From an uncultured Oscillospiraceae bacterium (GTDB lineage Bacteria; Bacillota; Clostridia; Oscillospirales; Oscillospiraceae): a stretch of 64,000 nucleotides of DNA. Shown here piece by piece: positions 33,305-42,425 of this stretch. The stretch is taken from contig CANPYK010000007.1 in assembly GCA_947588605.1 (NCBI GenBank), positions 1 through 64,000 on the forward strand, written 5' to 3'. The notes under the pieces are model-generated. The model was given only the letters and a program-made list of their open reading frames with translations. It made no database searches and had not been told where the DNA came from. Numbering within the stretch: the stretch's first letter is position 1; the number at the start of each line of letters is the position of its first letter. The position numbers and the translations under genes were made by a program.

Positions 33305-34522
33305 TCAGGTGCGATAGTCGCCGTTGATCTTCACGTAGTCGTAGGTGAGGTCGCATCCCCACGCCTCGGCGGCGGCGGAGCCGGAATTAAGCTCCACCAG
33401 GATGTCGATCTCGTCCTCCAGGAGGACCTTCTTGGCCTCCTCCTCGGAGAAGGGGATGCCCGCGCCGTTCCGGCACACGTCCACCCGGCCGGCCTTGGAA
33501 CGGAAGCTCACGTCCACCCTGTCCACGTCCACCTTGGCGCCCGAGTAGCCGATGGCGCACAGGACCCGGCCCCAGTTGGCGTCCGCGCCGAACATGGCGG
33601 CCTTGGTGAGGCTGGAGCAGATGACGGCCTTGGCCACGGTCTTGGCGGTTTCCTCGTCCGATGCGCCGGTGAGGAGGCAGGTCAGGAGCTTGGTGGCGCC
33701 CTCGCCGTCCTTGGCGATGCTCCGGCACAGCTTCACGGTGACGGCGTGGAGGGCGGCGCAAAAGGCGTCGAAGTCCTCCCCCGCCCTGTCGATGACGGGG
33801 TTGCCCGCCATGCCGTTTGATAGGACGGCGAAGGTATCGTTGGTGGAGGTATCGCCGTCCACGCTCACCATATTGAAGCTCGTCTTCACGTCCTCGGAAA
33901 CGGCCTTTTGCAACATTTCCGGGGTAATCGCGACGTCGGAGGCGACCCAGACCAGCATGGTCGCCATGTTGGGGTGGATCATGCCGGAGCCCTTGGCGAT
34001 GCCGCCGAGACGGCATTTGACGCCGGAGACGGTAAACTCCACCGCCGCCTCCTTGGGGACGGTGTCGGTGGTCATGATGGCATCGTCGGCGAAGTCCGAG
34101 TGGTCCCCCAGGCCCGCGACAAGCTCGGGCATCCCCTTTTCCATGGGCGTGAGGCTCATGGGCTGGCCGATAACGCCGGTGGAGCCCACGATGACGTCGG
34201 CGGCGGGGATGCCGGTATATTGCTCCACCAGGGCGCTCATGCCCTCGGCGATCTCGATACCGTTTGCGTTGCAGGTGTTGGCGTTGCCGGAATTGCAGAT
34301 GACCGCCTGGGCGTAGCCGTCGGAGAGGTGCGCCTTGGTGACCTTGATGGGCGCGGAGCGCACAAGATTGGCGGTGTAGACCGCCGCCGCGGCGCAGCGC
34401 TTTTCGGATACGATCAGCGCCAGGTCCCGTTTTTTGGAGCTCTGTTTGATGCCGCACCGGATGCCGTTGGCGGTAAACCCCCGCGCGGCGCAGACGCCGC
34501 CGGGGATGGGTTTGATGTTCAT
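33305..34522 (-). CDS. argJ: Bifunctional ornithine acetyltransferase/acetylglutamate synthase
   Basis: A 405-residue self-cleaving Ntn-fold enzyme that recycles the acetyl group from acetylornithine to glutamate. The autocleavage site is KGSGMIHPNMATML, cut before the Thr of MAT-ML which becomes the nucleophile. SGNANTCNA and NDTFAVLSNG are also typical. With ArgJ no ArgE is needed; its presence explains the lack of argA or argE in the operon. Start supported by GGAGG. Confidence 0.96.
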   Translation of the reverse strand: MNIKPIPGGVCAARGFTANGIRCGIKQSSKKRDLALIVSEKRCAAAAVYTANLVRSAPIKVTKAHLSDGYAQAVICNSGNANTCNANGIEIAEGMSALVEQYTGIPAADVIVGSTGVIGQPMSLTPMEKGMPELVAGLGDHSDFADDAIMTTDTVPKEAAVEFTVSGVKCRLGGIAKGSGMIHPNMATMLVWVASDVAITPEMLQKAVSEDVKTSFNMVSVDGDTSTNDTFAVLSNGMAGNPVIDRAGEDFDAFCAALHAVTVKLCRSIAKDGEGATKLLTCLLTGASDEETAKTVAKAVICSSLTKAAMFGADANWGRVLCAIGYSGAKVDVDRVDVSFRSKAGRVDVCRNGAGIPFSEEEAKKVLLEDEIDILVELNSGSAAAEAWGCDLTYDYVKINGDYRT

Positions 34523-34542
34523 AACGATTCCTCCATAATAAG

Positions 34543-34956
34543 CTATATGACCATGAGCAACGTCCCCGCGCCGATGAGAACACAGCCGATGAGGGACTTT
34601 GCCGTGAATTTTTCGTGGAGAAAGACGAAGGCCAGCACGAGGGTGATGACCGTGCTGAGCTTATCCACCGGCACAACCTTGGACGCCTCGCCGATTTGCA
34701 AAGCCTTGTAGTAGCAAAGCCACGACGCGCCGGTGGCAAGGCCGGAGAGGATGAGGAAAAGCCAGCTTTTCCGGCCGATCTCCCCGATCCCGTTTTGGGC
34801 GCTTGTGATAAACACCATCCCCCAGGCCATCGCCAGCACCACCACGGTCCGTATGGCGGTGGCGAGGTTGGAGTTGACATCCTCGATACCCACCTTCGCC
34901 AAAATCGACGTCAGCGCCGCGAACACGGCGGAGCCGAGGGCGAACAGGAACCACAT
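34543..34956 (-). CDS. Half-size EamA-family transporter
   Basis: A 137-residue membrane protein with one EamA domain: about five helices, the pattern KSWLFLILSGLATGASWLCY and PVDKLSTVITLVLAFVFLHE, and the end IGCVLIGAGTLLMV. Half-size members work as dimers. In the arginine operon it may export an amino acid or metabolite; this is only context-based. Start at 34,956 with AGAGGTGA upstream; 61 bp separate it from the GNAT gene, the largest gap in the operon. Confidence 0.85.
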   Translation of the reverse strand: MWFLFALGSAVFAALTSILAKVGIEDVNSNLATAIRTVVVLAMAWGMVFITSAQNGIGEIGRKSWLFLILSGLATGASWLCYYKALQIGEASKVVPVDKLSTVITLVLAFVFLHEKFTAKSLIGCVLIGAGTLLMVI

Positions 34957-35017
34957 ACATTTCACCTCTGTCTGCGAATGCTTTCCGGCCTCGGCCATGT
35001 GCCGGAAATATCGAAAA

Positions 35018-35473
35018 TCACCGTATCTTTTTGAAAAGCCGCGCGCTCCAAAACTCCATGCCCAGCTCGTCTAAGTAGAAGTGAAGAATGGCGCGGGCAT
35101 TTTTGGAGGCGGTGCCCAGCATAAGGAAGTCCACATCCGGTGAAACCGCCTTCTCCACGGTCCGAAACAGCGCCCCGCCGATCCCCCGGCTTCGGTACGC
35201 GGGCTTTACGTACAGCTCCTCGATCTCAAAGAAGCTTGTACCGGCCTCATAGATGCCGGTGGTCTTCTCTGTGATCTCCTTGTGTCCGAATAAGTAGCCG
35301 ACCACCGCGCCGCCATCAAGGGCGAGAAAGATCCTGTTTCCCTTGAGGTCGTCCAAGGTATTTTTGTAGTATCCGTGACAGCAGTTTTCCCTCTCCCAAT
35401 CCTCGGACAGGGCGACAAGCTGTTCGGCGACCGCCTCGGTCAGCTCAGTTTCAAAAATCTCCATTTTACACAT
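35018..35473 (-). CDS. GNAT-family N-acetyltransferase
   Basis: A 151-residue acetyltransferase. Acetyl-CoA binding motif A is VKPAYRSRGIGGALF (about 93-107), with the beta-4 strand FFEIEELY before it and LHFYLDELGMEFWSARL at the end. The ATG at 35,473 overlaps the end of argC by 8 bp; a second ATG at 35,464 is possible. It could be an ArgA-like synthase of acetylglutamate, but it lacks the amino acid kinase part, and its sequence looks more like a small-molecule or drug-type GNAT. Substrate unknown. Confidence 0.88.
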   Translation of the reverse strand: MCKMEIFETELTEAVAEQLVALSEDWERENCCHGYYKNTLDDLKGNRIFLALDGGAVVGYLFGHKEITEKTTGIYEAGTSFFEIEELYVKPAYRSRGIGGALFRTVEKAVSPDVDFLMLGTASKNARAILHFYLDELGMEFWSARLFKKIR

Positions 35474-36398
35474 TGAGCCCCGTCAGCTCGTCCGCGCCCA
35501 GCAAAAGGTTCATGTTCTGGACAGCCGCGCCGGAGGCGCCCTTGCCGAGATTGTCGAAAAGGGCCGTCACGGTGACGCGCTCGTCATTGCCGGAAACAAT
35601 GAGCATCAGGTCGTCCCGGCCGGCGAAGGCGTTGGCGTCGATCATGGGCGTGCCCCAGTTGAGGGGGGCGACGTTGATGAGGCGCTGGTACTGATACCAG
35701 TCGTCCAGGGCTTCGCGAATCTTCTTCGCGGTGGGCCGCCCCGGCAGGAGGTCTGTATGGAGGGTGACGGTCGTCGCCATGCCCTTATAGTAGTCGTCCA
35801 CGATGGGGGTGAAGACGGGGGCGCGGCCAAGGCCGCAGACCGTCTGCATCTCGGGCAGGTGCTTATGGGCCTGGGTGAGGCCGTAGAGGCGGGGGGAATT
35901 CAGCCCCTCGGGCTTTTCGGGGCTTTCGTAGTCCGCGATCATTTTTTTGCCGCCGCCGGAATAGCCGGTCAGGGAGAAGCAGGTGAAGGGGTAGTCCGCC
36001 GGGACGAGGCCCAGCTTCACAAGGGGGTAGACGCTGACGATGAAGCCCGTGGCGTGACAGCCGGGGTTGGCGATACGCCTGCCTGTCTCAATGGCGGCGC
36101 GGTGGCCGTCCGAAAGCTCGGGAAATCCGTAGGCCCAGCCCTCCGCCGTGCGGTGGGCGGTGGAGGCGTCGATGACACGGACAGTGGGGTTTTCGATCAT
36201 GCCCACCGCCTCCCGCGCCGCCTCGTCGGGCAGACACAGAAAGGCGATGTCGCAGGAATTCAAGGCGTCCCGCCGCGCCTCCGGGTCCTTGCGCCGCGCC
36301 TCCGGGAGGACCGCGAGCTCGATATCCCGCCGCTCCCGGAGCCTGTCATAGATCTGTAAGCCCGTGGTCCCGGCGGAGCCGTCGATGTAAATTTTCAT
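35466..36398 (-). CDS. argC: N-acetyl-gamma-glutamyl-phosphate reductase, type 2
   Basis: A 310-residue NADPH-dependent reductase of the shorter argC2 class. IDGSAGTTGLQIYDRL binds the nucleotide, and the catalytic cysteine is in RIANPGCHATGF (about 107-118); GYSGGGKKM and QAHKHLPEM follow. The ATG overlaps the argH stop (ATGA). Confidence 0.95.
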   Translation of the reverse strand: MKIYIDGSAGTTGLQIYDRLRERRDIELAVLPEARRKDPEARRDALNSCDIAFLCLPDEAAREAVGMIENPTVRVIDASTAHRTAEGWAYGFPELSDGHRAAIETGRRIANPGCHATGFIVSVYPLVKLGLVPADYPFTCFSLTGYSGGGKKMIADYESPEKPEGLNSPRLYGLTQAHKHLPEMQTVCGLGRAPVFTPIVDDYYKGMATTVTLHTDLLPGRPTAKKIREALDDWYQYQRLINVAPLNWGTPMIDANAFAGRDDLMLIVSGNDERVTVTALFDNLGKGASGAAVQNMNLLLGADELTGLNV

Positions 36399-37768
36399 AC
36401 CAGTCCCTCCTTGATAAGCCCGATCTGCCGGTCCACGCTCTCGGGGGTGGGGCCGCCCAGGGAGGTGCGGCGGTTAAGGCAGGTGTCGATGTTGATGGCG
36501 GCGTAGAGGTCCGGGTCGAAAAGCTCGCTCTTGGCGCGGTACGCCTCTAAGGGCAGGTCCTCCAGGGTGGTGCCCTGCCGGGAGCACTCCGCCACCAGCT
36601 CGCCGGTGAGCTTGTAAGCGGTGCGGAAGGGCATCCCGCGCCCCACCAGGTAATCGGCCAGGTCCGTGGCGTTGATGAAGCCCGCGGCGGCGGCATGGCG
36701 CATATTATCGGGGAGAAATTCCATGGTCCCCACCATGGGAGCGCATACCGTGAGGCAGGCGTCCACGGTGTCAAAGGCGTCGAAGATGAGCTCCTTATCC
36801 TCCTGCATATCCTTGTTATAGGCTAAAGGCAGGCCCTTGAGCATGGTGAGGAGCGCCATCAGGTCCCCGTAGACCCGGCCCGTCTTGCCCCTCGTCAGCT
36901 CCGCCATGTCCGGGTTTTTCTTCTGGGGCATGATGGAGGAGCCGGTGGAGTAGGCGTCGGAGAGGCGGATGAAGCGAAATTCCCAGCTGGACCAGAGGAT
37001 GAGCTCCTCGGACAGACGGGAGAGGTGCGTCATGACGAGACTGAGGGCGGCGGCCAGCTCCACGCAGAAATCCCGGTCGGACACGCCGTCCAGGGAGTTC
37101 TCCGCCAGGGCGTCAAAGCCCAGAAGGGCAGCCTCATACCGCCGGTCCGTGGGGTAGGTGGTGCCCGCCAGGGCGCAGCAGCCGATGGGCGAGACGTTCA
37201 TGCGCTTTGAGGCGTCCGTAAGGCGGCCCAGGTCCCGGAGGGCCATATGGGCGTAGGCCAGGAGATGGTGGCCCATGGTGACGGGCTGGGCCCGCTGGAG
37301 GTGGGTATACCCCGGCATGACCATGGCGCGGGCCTCCTCCGCCCGGTCGCAGAGGGTGAGGATGAAGGTCCTGAGGAGCTCCTTCGTTTTCTCCGCCCGG
37401 CCCCGGAGATAAAGGCGGGTGTCCAGCGCCACCTGGTCGTTGCGGCTGCGGGCGGTGTGCAGGCGCTTGCCCGGCTCGCCCACGCGCGCCGTCAGCGTCT
37501 GCTCCACGAAGGTGTGGATGTCCTCGGCCTCCGGGTCGATCTGAAGCCGTCCGGCGTCAAGGTCCGATAAAATGCCGTTGAGGCCATCGATGATGGCCTC
37601 CGCATCGGCAGATGTGATGATGTTTTGCGCGCTGAGCATCTTCGCGTGGGCGATACTGCCCTCGATATCCTCCCGGACCATCCGGGAGTCGATCCTGACG
37701 GAACGGTTGAAGTCCTCGGCGGCGGCGTCAATGGCGCCGTCGGCCATTCCGGCCCAAAGCTTTGCCAT
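36395..37768 (-). CDS. argH: Argininosuccinate lyase
   Basis: A 457-residue fumarase/aspartase-superfamily enzyme giving arginine and fumarate. The start reads KLWAGMADG; HTARSRNDQVALDTRL, MPGYTHLQRAQP and the signature loop GSSIMPQKKNPDMAEL with the catalytic serine are present. It begins 10 bp after argG. The start at 37,768 is the ATG just before KLWAG. Confidence 0.97.
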   Translation of the reverse strand: MAKLWAGMADGAIDAAAEDFNRSVRIDSRMVREDIEGSIAHAKMLSAQNIITSADAEAIIDGLNGILSDLDAGRLQIDPEAEDIHTFVEQTLTARVGEPGKRLHTARSRNDQVALDTRLYLRGRAEKTKELLRTFILTLCDRAEEARAMVMPGYTHLQRAQPVTMGHHLLAYAHMALRDLGRLTDASKRMNVSPIGCCALAGTTYPTDRRYEAALLGFDALAENSLDGVSDRDFCVELAAALSLVMTHLSRLSEELILWSSWEFRFIRLSDAYSTGSSIMPQKKNPDMAELTRGKTGRVYGDLMALLTMLKGLPLAYNKDMQEDKELIFDAFDTVDACLTVCAPMVGTMEFLPDNMRHAAAAGFINATDLADYLVGRGMPFRTAYKLTGELVAECSRQGTTLEDLPLEAYRAKSELFDPDLYAAINIDTCLNRRTSLGGPTPESVDRQIGLIKEGLV

Positions 37769-37778
37769 AGTCGGTCCC

Positions 37779-39005
37779 TCAGTTGATCCCGTTTTTCCTG
37801 TCCACGGCGGCCTGGACGGAGATGGGCAGGCCGAAGAGGTTGATGAACCCGGCGCTGTCCTTCTGGTCGTAGTCGGAGGCCCCGAAGGTGGCCAGCTCGT
37901 CGGAATAGAGGCTCCAGTCGCTCCACACGCCGGCCTTGATGATGTTGCCCTTGTAGAGCTTGAGCCGCACCTTGCCGGTGACCCGCTCCTGGGTCTTGTC
38001 CACAAAGGCGGAGAGGGCCTCCCGGAGGGGAGTATACCACTGGCCGTTGTAGACGAGCTCGGCGAAGGTGATACTGAGGCGCTGTTTTTCATGCTGAGTC
38101 ATCTTATCGAGGCACACCGTCTCCAGATACTCGTGGGCCTTGTAGAGGACGGTGCCGCCCGGCGTCTCGTAAACGCCACGGCACTTCATGCCCACGAGGC
38201 GGTTCTCCACGATGTCCAGTAAGCCGATGCCGTTAGCCCCGCCCAGCTCGTTGAGCTTATAGATGATGTCCTTGGCGCTCATTTTTACGCCGTCCAGGGC
38301 CACGGGCACGCCCTTGTCAAACTCCAGCTCCACGTAGGTGGGCGCATCGGGGGCGTCTATCGGCGAGACGCCCAGCTCCAGGAACCCGGGCTTTTCGTAC
38401 TGGGGCTCGTTGCCCGTGTCCTCCAGGTCCAGGCCCTCGTGGCTCAGGTGCCACATGTTCTTGTCCTTGGAGTAGTTGGTCTCCCGGCTTATTTTCAGGG
38501 GGACGTGGTGGGCCTCGGCAAAGTCGATCTCCTCATCCCGGCTCTTGATGTCCCAGACGCGCCAGGGGGCGATGATCTTCATGCCCGGGGCGAAGTGCTT
38601 TAAGGTCAGCTCAAAGCGCACCTGATCGTTGCCCTTGCCGGTACAGCCGTGGGCGATGGCGTCACAGCCCTCGGCAACGGCGATCTCCGCCAGGCGCTTG
38701 GCGATGACCGGGCGGGCCATGGAGGTGCCCAGCAGGTAGTCCTCGTAGACGGCGCCGGCCTTCATGGTGGGGATGATGAAGTCGTTGACGAACTCGTCCG
38801 TCAGGTCCTCCACGTAGAGCTTGGAGGCCCCGGTCTTTTTGGCCTTCTCCTCCAGCCCCTCGTTCTCGCTCCCCTGCCCCACGTCGCCGCAGACGGCGAT
38901 GACCTCACAGCCGGGGTAGTTCTCCTTGAGCCAGGGGATGATGATGGATGTATCCAGCCCGCCGGAATAGGCCAGGGCGATCTTCTTGATGGGTTTTTCA
39001 GACAT
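37779..39005 (-). CDS. argG: Argininosuccinate synthase
   Basis: A 408-residue ATP pyrophosphatase-type enzyme joining citrulline and aspartate. [11 protein letters not shown] is the P-loop; [13 protein letters not shown] and the tetramer-forming C-terminal helix follow. First gene of the ten-gene arginine operon, with GGAGG before the start, a promoter at 39,039-39,067 and tandem ARG boxes at 39,179-39,213. Confidence 0.97.
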   Translation of the reverse strand: MSEKPIKKIALAYSGGLDTSIIIPWLKENYPGCEVIAVCGDVGQGSENEGLEEKAKKTGASKLYVEDLTDEFVNDFIIPTMKAGAVYEDYLLGTSMARPVIAKRLAEIAVAEGCDAIAHGCTGKGNDQVRFELTLKHFAPGMKIIAPWRVWDIKSRDEEIDFAEAHHVPLKISRETNYSKDKNMWHLSHEGLDLEDTGNEPQYEKPGFLELGVSPIDAPDAPTYVELEFDKGVPVALDGVKMSAKDIIYKLNELGGANGIGLLDIVENRLVGMKCRGVYETPGGTVLYKAHEYLETVCLDKMTQHEKQRLSITFAELVYNGQWYTPLREALSAFVDKTQERVTGKVRLKLYKGNIIKAGVWSDWSLYSDELATFGASDYDQKDSAGFINLFGLPISVQAAVDRKNGIN

Positions 39006-39038
39006 AGTGAGCCTCCAAAAAAGGATGATTGTACTGTC

Positions 39039-39067
39039 ATTATGGGGCTTTTTCGGACAAAAGTCAA
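39039..39067 (-). promoter_or_regulatory. Arginine operon promoter
   Basis: On the minus strand TTGACT, a 17 bp spacer and CATAAT, 34 bp before argG. A partial ARG-like half-site, TGAATAAT, lies just upstream of the -35 (at about 39,068-39,078). Confidence 0.65.
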
Positions 39068-39097
39068 GGATTATTCATGTATGCACGCCGATTTGCG

Positions 39098-39135
39098 AAA
39101 AAAACGGGAGTTCCCCGGTCCGGGGCCTCCCGTTT
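39098..39135 (-). terminator. Terminator of the LTA synthase gene
   Basis: On the minus strand AAACGGGAG pairs with CTCCCGTTT, with an inner CCCCGG/CCGGGG stem, followed by further T. It separates the LTA synthase transcript and the ARG boxes from the arginine promoter. Confidence 0.8.
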
Positions 39136-39178
39136 GTGGAAATTGGCGGTGTAAGAGCGCGGTTTGGGCGGGCATAGA

Positions 39179-39213
39179 TGAATAAAGATTCAAACGCCGT
39201 GAATACTTATTCA
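39179..39213. promoter_or_regulatory. Tandem ARG boxes (ArgR/AhrC operator)
   Basis: TGAATaaagATTCA (39,179-39,192) and TGAATacttATTCA (39,200-39,213) are both perfect palindromes of the ArgR half-site with a 4 nt centre. Their centres are 21 bp apart, which is the spacing of paired 18 bp ARG boxes bound by one ArgR hexamer. The second box contains the TAA stop of the LTA synthase gene. They lie about 110 bp upstream of the promoter -35. Confidence 0.85.
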
Positions 39214-41225
39214 ATTTTAATGCCCACGCTCTCGCTCAGATCGACGCCCAGGGCGGTGACCTGGCGGACGGTGAGGACCGCGCCGGCGTACTCGCCGGCC
39301 TCCAGCTCCTCCACCGTGGCGGTGAGGTCGCCCGTCTCCTCGTCAAAGGCCGTCTCCAGCTCCTCGCCATCGAGGGTGAGGACGCTCCAGGGGGTGAAAT
39401 TCTGCCCGTGGACGGTGAGCAGATCCGTCTCCGGGTCATATTCATAGGAGGAGAGGGTGATGGGGACCACGCCCAGCTTCAGGTCCGTGGCCTCGTAGGG
39501 ATTCTCCCCGCCGAAGCAGTAGTATTCGCCGTAGAGCATATCGTACTCCAGAAGCCGCAGGCCGTCCAGGTAGTCCGGCGTGTCCCACATCTGCTGGTGG
39601 TACTTGGTGAGCAGGCCGGGGTTCAGCCCCAGGTCCTCCAGGACCTTGGCGGAGAGCTGGTAGGCCTCCACGTCCTCATCCCGTACCTCCATGGCGAAGT
39701 TGGACCAGATGACGTACTCCGTCTGGAAGATGTCGCCGTTCTCCAGCTGCTCCGCGCCGATGCTGAAGGAAGGCAGATGGTCGCCGTAGAGCACCACCAC
39801 CGTGGGCTCGTTGCGGCGGGTCAGGGCGTCCAGAAGCTCGCCGATGAAGGTGTCCGTCTCCGAAAGCTGGCTGGTGTAGTAGGCGAAGGCGTCCTGGTCG
39901 TCGGTGTCGTCCTCCCAGGTGATGCCGAGGCTCTCCATGTCCACGCTGTCCACGCCCCGCTGGTATTTGCCGTGACCCTGGACGGTGATGGTGAAGATGA
40001 AGTCCTGGCCCTCGGTGGAATCCAGGGCCTTTAAGATCTCCTCCGTCAGGGCGGCGTCCCTGGCCCAGCCGATGGGGTTATACTCGATGTGGGGCATGTA
40101 CTCGATGGAGTCGAAGCGGTCGAAGCCCAGCTGGGCGAAGACCTCGTTGCGGCCGTAGAAGGTGGCGGTGTTGTTGTGGATGGCGGTGGAGGTGTAGCCC
40201 AGGGTGGCCAGGTCCCGGCATATGGAGGGGCACGCCTCCTCCTTTAAAATGGTCTTGTAGGGGTACTCCCCCATGCCGAAGAAGTCCAGGGACATCCCGG
40301 AGAGGACCTCAAACTCCGTGTTGGCGGTGCCCGCGCCGATGGAGGGGACGGTGAGATAGCCGGAGGTGCATTGCTCCTTGAGGCGCGTGAACACCGGCGT
40401 GGGGTCGGCCTCCACCGTCAGGTTCGTCAGGTGCGACACGTCGAAGAAGGACTCCAGCTGGACCATGATGATGTTGGGCCGCAGGGAGGAATCCGAATTC
40501 TCGTGAATGTTGCCCAGCAGCCAGTTCACCGAGGCGCGGGAGTAAGTCTCCGGCTCCGAGATGCCCATATCCACCGCGCCGGTGGTGAAGCAGTAGACGA
40601 AGCCGTAGGTCTTGTAAGCACCCGCGATGTTGGAGAAGGTCGCCGCCCGTTCCTCCCGGTGTCCCACCACCGTGAGGCTGTACGTCCCCACGCCCAGGAG
40701 CACCGAGGCGGAGATGAAAATGGCCGCCACGCGGTAGGAGGGCTTGACCTTCCCCGTCTTGATGAAGAGCACCACAAGGCCCGCCACCGCCAGGAGAAAG
40801 GCCACGATGATAAGGACGATCTCCCAAATCTCCAGATACTGGGTGAAAATGGTGAACACCGAGGGCAGGACCATCAGGTCGATGGCGCCGAAGGGCGTCA
40901 CGCGGTTGGCCAGCACAGCGCCGTTGGCGATGCCCAGGCCCATCCAGACGGAGGAGAGGAACGTGAGGAAGAAGACCCGCTTTTTAAATAAGTGCGCCAG
41001 AGAGACGGTGGACAGGACGATGAAGTAGTTGGCCAGGAAGTTCACCGGGTGGACGAACATAAAGGCCACCGCTTGAAAGGGGGAGAACCGGCTGACGCTC
41101 TCGATGACCAGCGTGACCAGGAACGCCGTCACGCAGGTGAAGATCACCGGGTGGGTGTCCAGGGCCCGCCCCAGCCATTTGCCGCACCTTTGAAAAAGGG
41201 CGCGGACCTTATGTAAAAATTCCAT
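39207..41225 (-). CDS. LTA synthase-family sulfatase-fold membrane enzyme
   Basis: A 672-residue protein with five N-terminal membrane helices and an extracellular sulfatase-like domain. NIIMVQLESFFDV provides the metal Glu, GAGTANTEFEVLSG the nucleophilic Thr, and VVLYGDHLPS the later metal site. It would polymerise glycerol phosphate from phosphatidylglycerol or transfer it to a glycan. The C-terminal 90 residues after the catalytic domain (about 580-672) are beta-rich and not part of the usual enzyme. The start at 41,225 has GGAG. Its stop codon lies inside an ARG box of the following operon. Confidence 0.92.
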   Translation of the reverse strand: MEFLHKVRALFQRCGKWLGRALDTHPVIFTCVTAFLVTLVIESVSRFSPFQAVAFMFVHPVNFLANYFIVLSTVSLAHLFKKRVFFLTFLSSVWMGLGIANGAVLANRVTPFGAIDLMVLPSVFTIFTQYLEIWEIVLIIVAFLLAVAGLVVLFIKTGKVKPSYRVAAIFISASVLLGVGTYSLTVVGHREERAATFSNIAGAYKTYGFVYCFTTGAVDMGISEPETYSRASVNWLLGNIHENSDSSLRPNIIMVQLESFFDVSHLTNLTVEADPTPVFTRLKEQCTSGYLTVPSIGAGTANTEFEVLSGMSLDFFGMGEYPYKTILKEEACPSICRDLATLGYTSTAIHNNTATFYGRNEVFAQLGFDRFDSIEYMPHIEYNPIGWARDAALTEEILKALDSTEGQDFIFTITVQGHGKYQRGVDSVDMESLGITWEDDTDDQDAFAYYTSQLSETDTFIGELLDALTRRNEPTVVVLYGDHLPSFSIGAEQLENGDIFQTEYVIWSNFAMEVRDEDVEAYQLSAKVLEDLGLNPGLLTKYHQQMWDTPDYLDGLRLLEYDMLYGEYYCFGGENPYEATDLKLGVVPITLSSYEYDPETDLLTVHGQNFTPWSVLTLDGEELETAFDEETGDLTATVEELEAGEYAGAVLTVRQVTALGVDLSESVGIKIE

Positions 41226-41280
41226 ACGAAGACATCTCCAGACAGAAGAGAATGGGAAAGCCTTTTTGCAAGCGAACCCT

Positions 41281-41309
41281 ATCATACCAAATCTTTATGG
41301 ATTTTTCAA
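41281..41309 (-). promoter_or_regulatory. LTA synthase promoter
   Basis: On the minus strand TTGAAA, a 17 bp spacer and TATGAT, 55 bp before the start. Confidence 0.7.
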
Positions 41310-41372
41310 TCGGTGAAAGATTAAAAAACGGTTAAAATCGCGCGAGGTCCTGGCCTCCCCCACAAAAGGGCT

Positions 41373-41401
41373 TTGACAACCGCCTCCGCCGGCGGTATAC
41401 T
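41373..41401 (+). promoter_or_regulatory. Promoter of the macro-HTH gene
   Basis: TTGACA, a 17 bp spacer and TATACT, 32 bp before the ATG at 41,434, which has GGAGGTG upstream. Confidence 0.8.
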
Positions 41402-41433
41402 GGGAGAAAGTACAACGGGACGGAGGTGCCGGG

Positions 41434-42327
41434 ATGCCATTCATGCTCACAAGGTCGGAGGTCTCCGCGCTGGAGGCGGACGCCTGCCTTCAGGACGGGA
41501 CCGGGGCGCTGACGGCGAAGCGCCGGGGGCTTTTGAGGCGCGACTGGGTCATTTGCTGTCCCGCCGCCGGGACGGACGCCGAGGCGCTGACGGCGGCGTA
41601 TCTTACGGGCCTGGAGGCCGCGTCCAAGAGGGGCTGCGGCACGGCGGCCATGGCCCTGCTGGGCCTTGCCTCCGGCGCGGACCCGGAGACGTCCGTCCGG
41701 GCCGGCGTCCGGGCGGCCAGCATCTTCCTGCGGGGACACGACATGAGCATCACCTTCTCCGTCCCCGAAAGCGCCGTCAAGCGCTTTGACGACGGCTTCT
41801 ACGCCGCCCTCCGGGACTACATCCACGCCCGCTACAGCGGCCCCGAGGGCACGGCGGGCATCTTCAACCGCTCCCTCTACCGCTTGGGCGCCGCCCCCAT
41901 GCCCACCTGTGCCGCCGCGCCGCCCATGAAGGGTGAAGCGTGCGCCGCCCCCGCCGTGAGCCTGGAGGACATGCTCAAGGCCGCCGACGCCGGCTTCTCC
42001 GAGACGCTCCTGCGGCTCATCGACCAGGGCGGCCACAAGGACGCGGAGATCTACAAAAAGGCCAACATCGACCGGAAGCTCTTCTCCAAGATCCGCTCCA
42101 AGCCCGACTACCGCCCCTCCAAATCCACGGCGCTGGCCCTGGGCGTCGCGCTGGAGCTGCCCCTGGACGAGCTCCGGGACCTCCTCTCCCGCGCCGGCTA
42201 CTCCCTCACCCGCGCCAGCCGCCGGGACATCATCGTGGAGTATTTCGTCTCCCGGGGGCAATACGACATCTTCGCCATCAACGAGGCCCTCTTCGCCTTC
42301 GACGAGCCCCTCCTGGGCGGGGCGTAA
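41434..42327 (+). CDS. Divergent macro domain protein with C-terminal HTH-like domain
   Basis: A 297-residue protein. Residues 1-145 resemble the second half of a macro domain (ADP-ribose binding), with the strand-helix series GLEAASKRGCGTAAMALLG and DPETSVRAGVRAASIFLRG; the usual NAAN-type and glycine-rich N-terminal motifs are missing. Residues 175-297 are the conserved C-terminal domain found with macro domains in Firmicutes: LIDQGGHKDAEIYKKANIDR, LFSKIRSKPDYRPSKSTALA, and DIFAINEALFAFDEPLL, an Xre-like helical fold. It stands before a VWA gene and a convergent PARG-like gene, all pointing to ADP-ribose signalling. A DNA-binding sensor is one possibility. Confidence 0.75.
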   Translation: MPFMLTRSEVSALEADACLQDGTGALTAKRRGLLRRDWVICCPAAGTDAEALTAAYLTGLEAASKRGCGTAAMALLGLASGADPETSVRAGVRAASIFLRGHDMSITFSVPESAVKRFDDGFYAALRDYIHARYSGPEGTAGIFNRSLYRLGAAPMPTCAAAPPMKGEACAAPAVSLEDMLKAADAGFSETLLRLIDQGGHKDAEIYKKANIDRKLFSKIRSKPDYRPSKSTALALGVALELPLDELRDLLSRAGYSLTRASRRDIIVEYFVSRGQYDIFAINEALFAFDEPLLGGA

Positions 42328-42425
42328 CTTCCTCCCTGAAAAATAAAAATGTCGCCTGAAAAGCGACCATGACCTCCCTTGCGTCCGGTATACTGGGACC
42401 ATCACAACAAAGGGAGGTCATTTCC

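Noticed and set aside
42366-42394. Separate promoter for the VWA gene
   Set aside because: A TATACT is present, but the matching -35 position reads ACCATG; too weak to claim.
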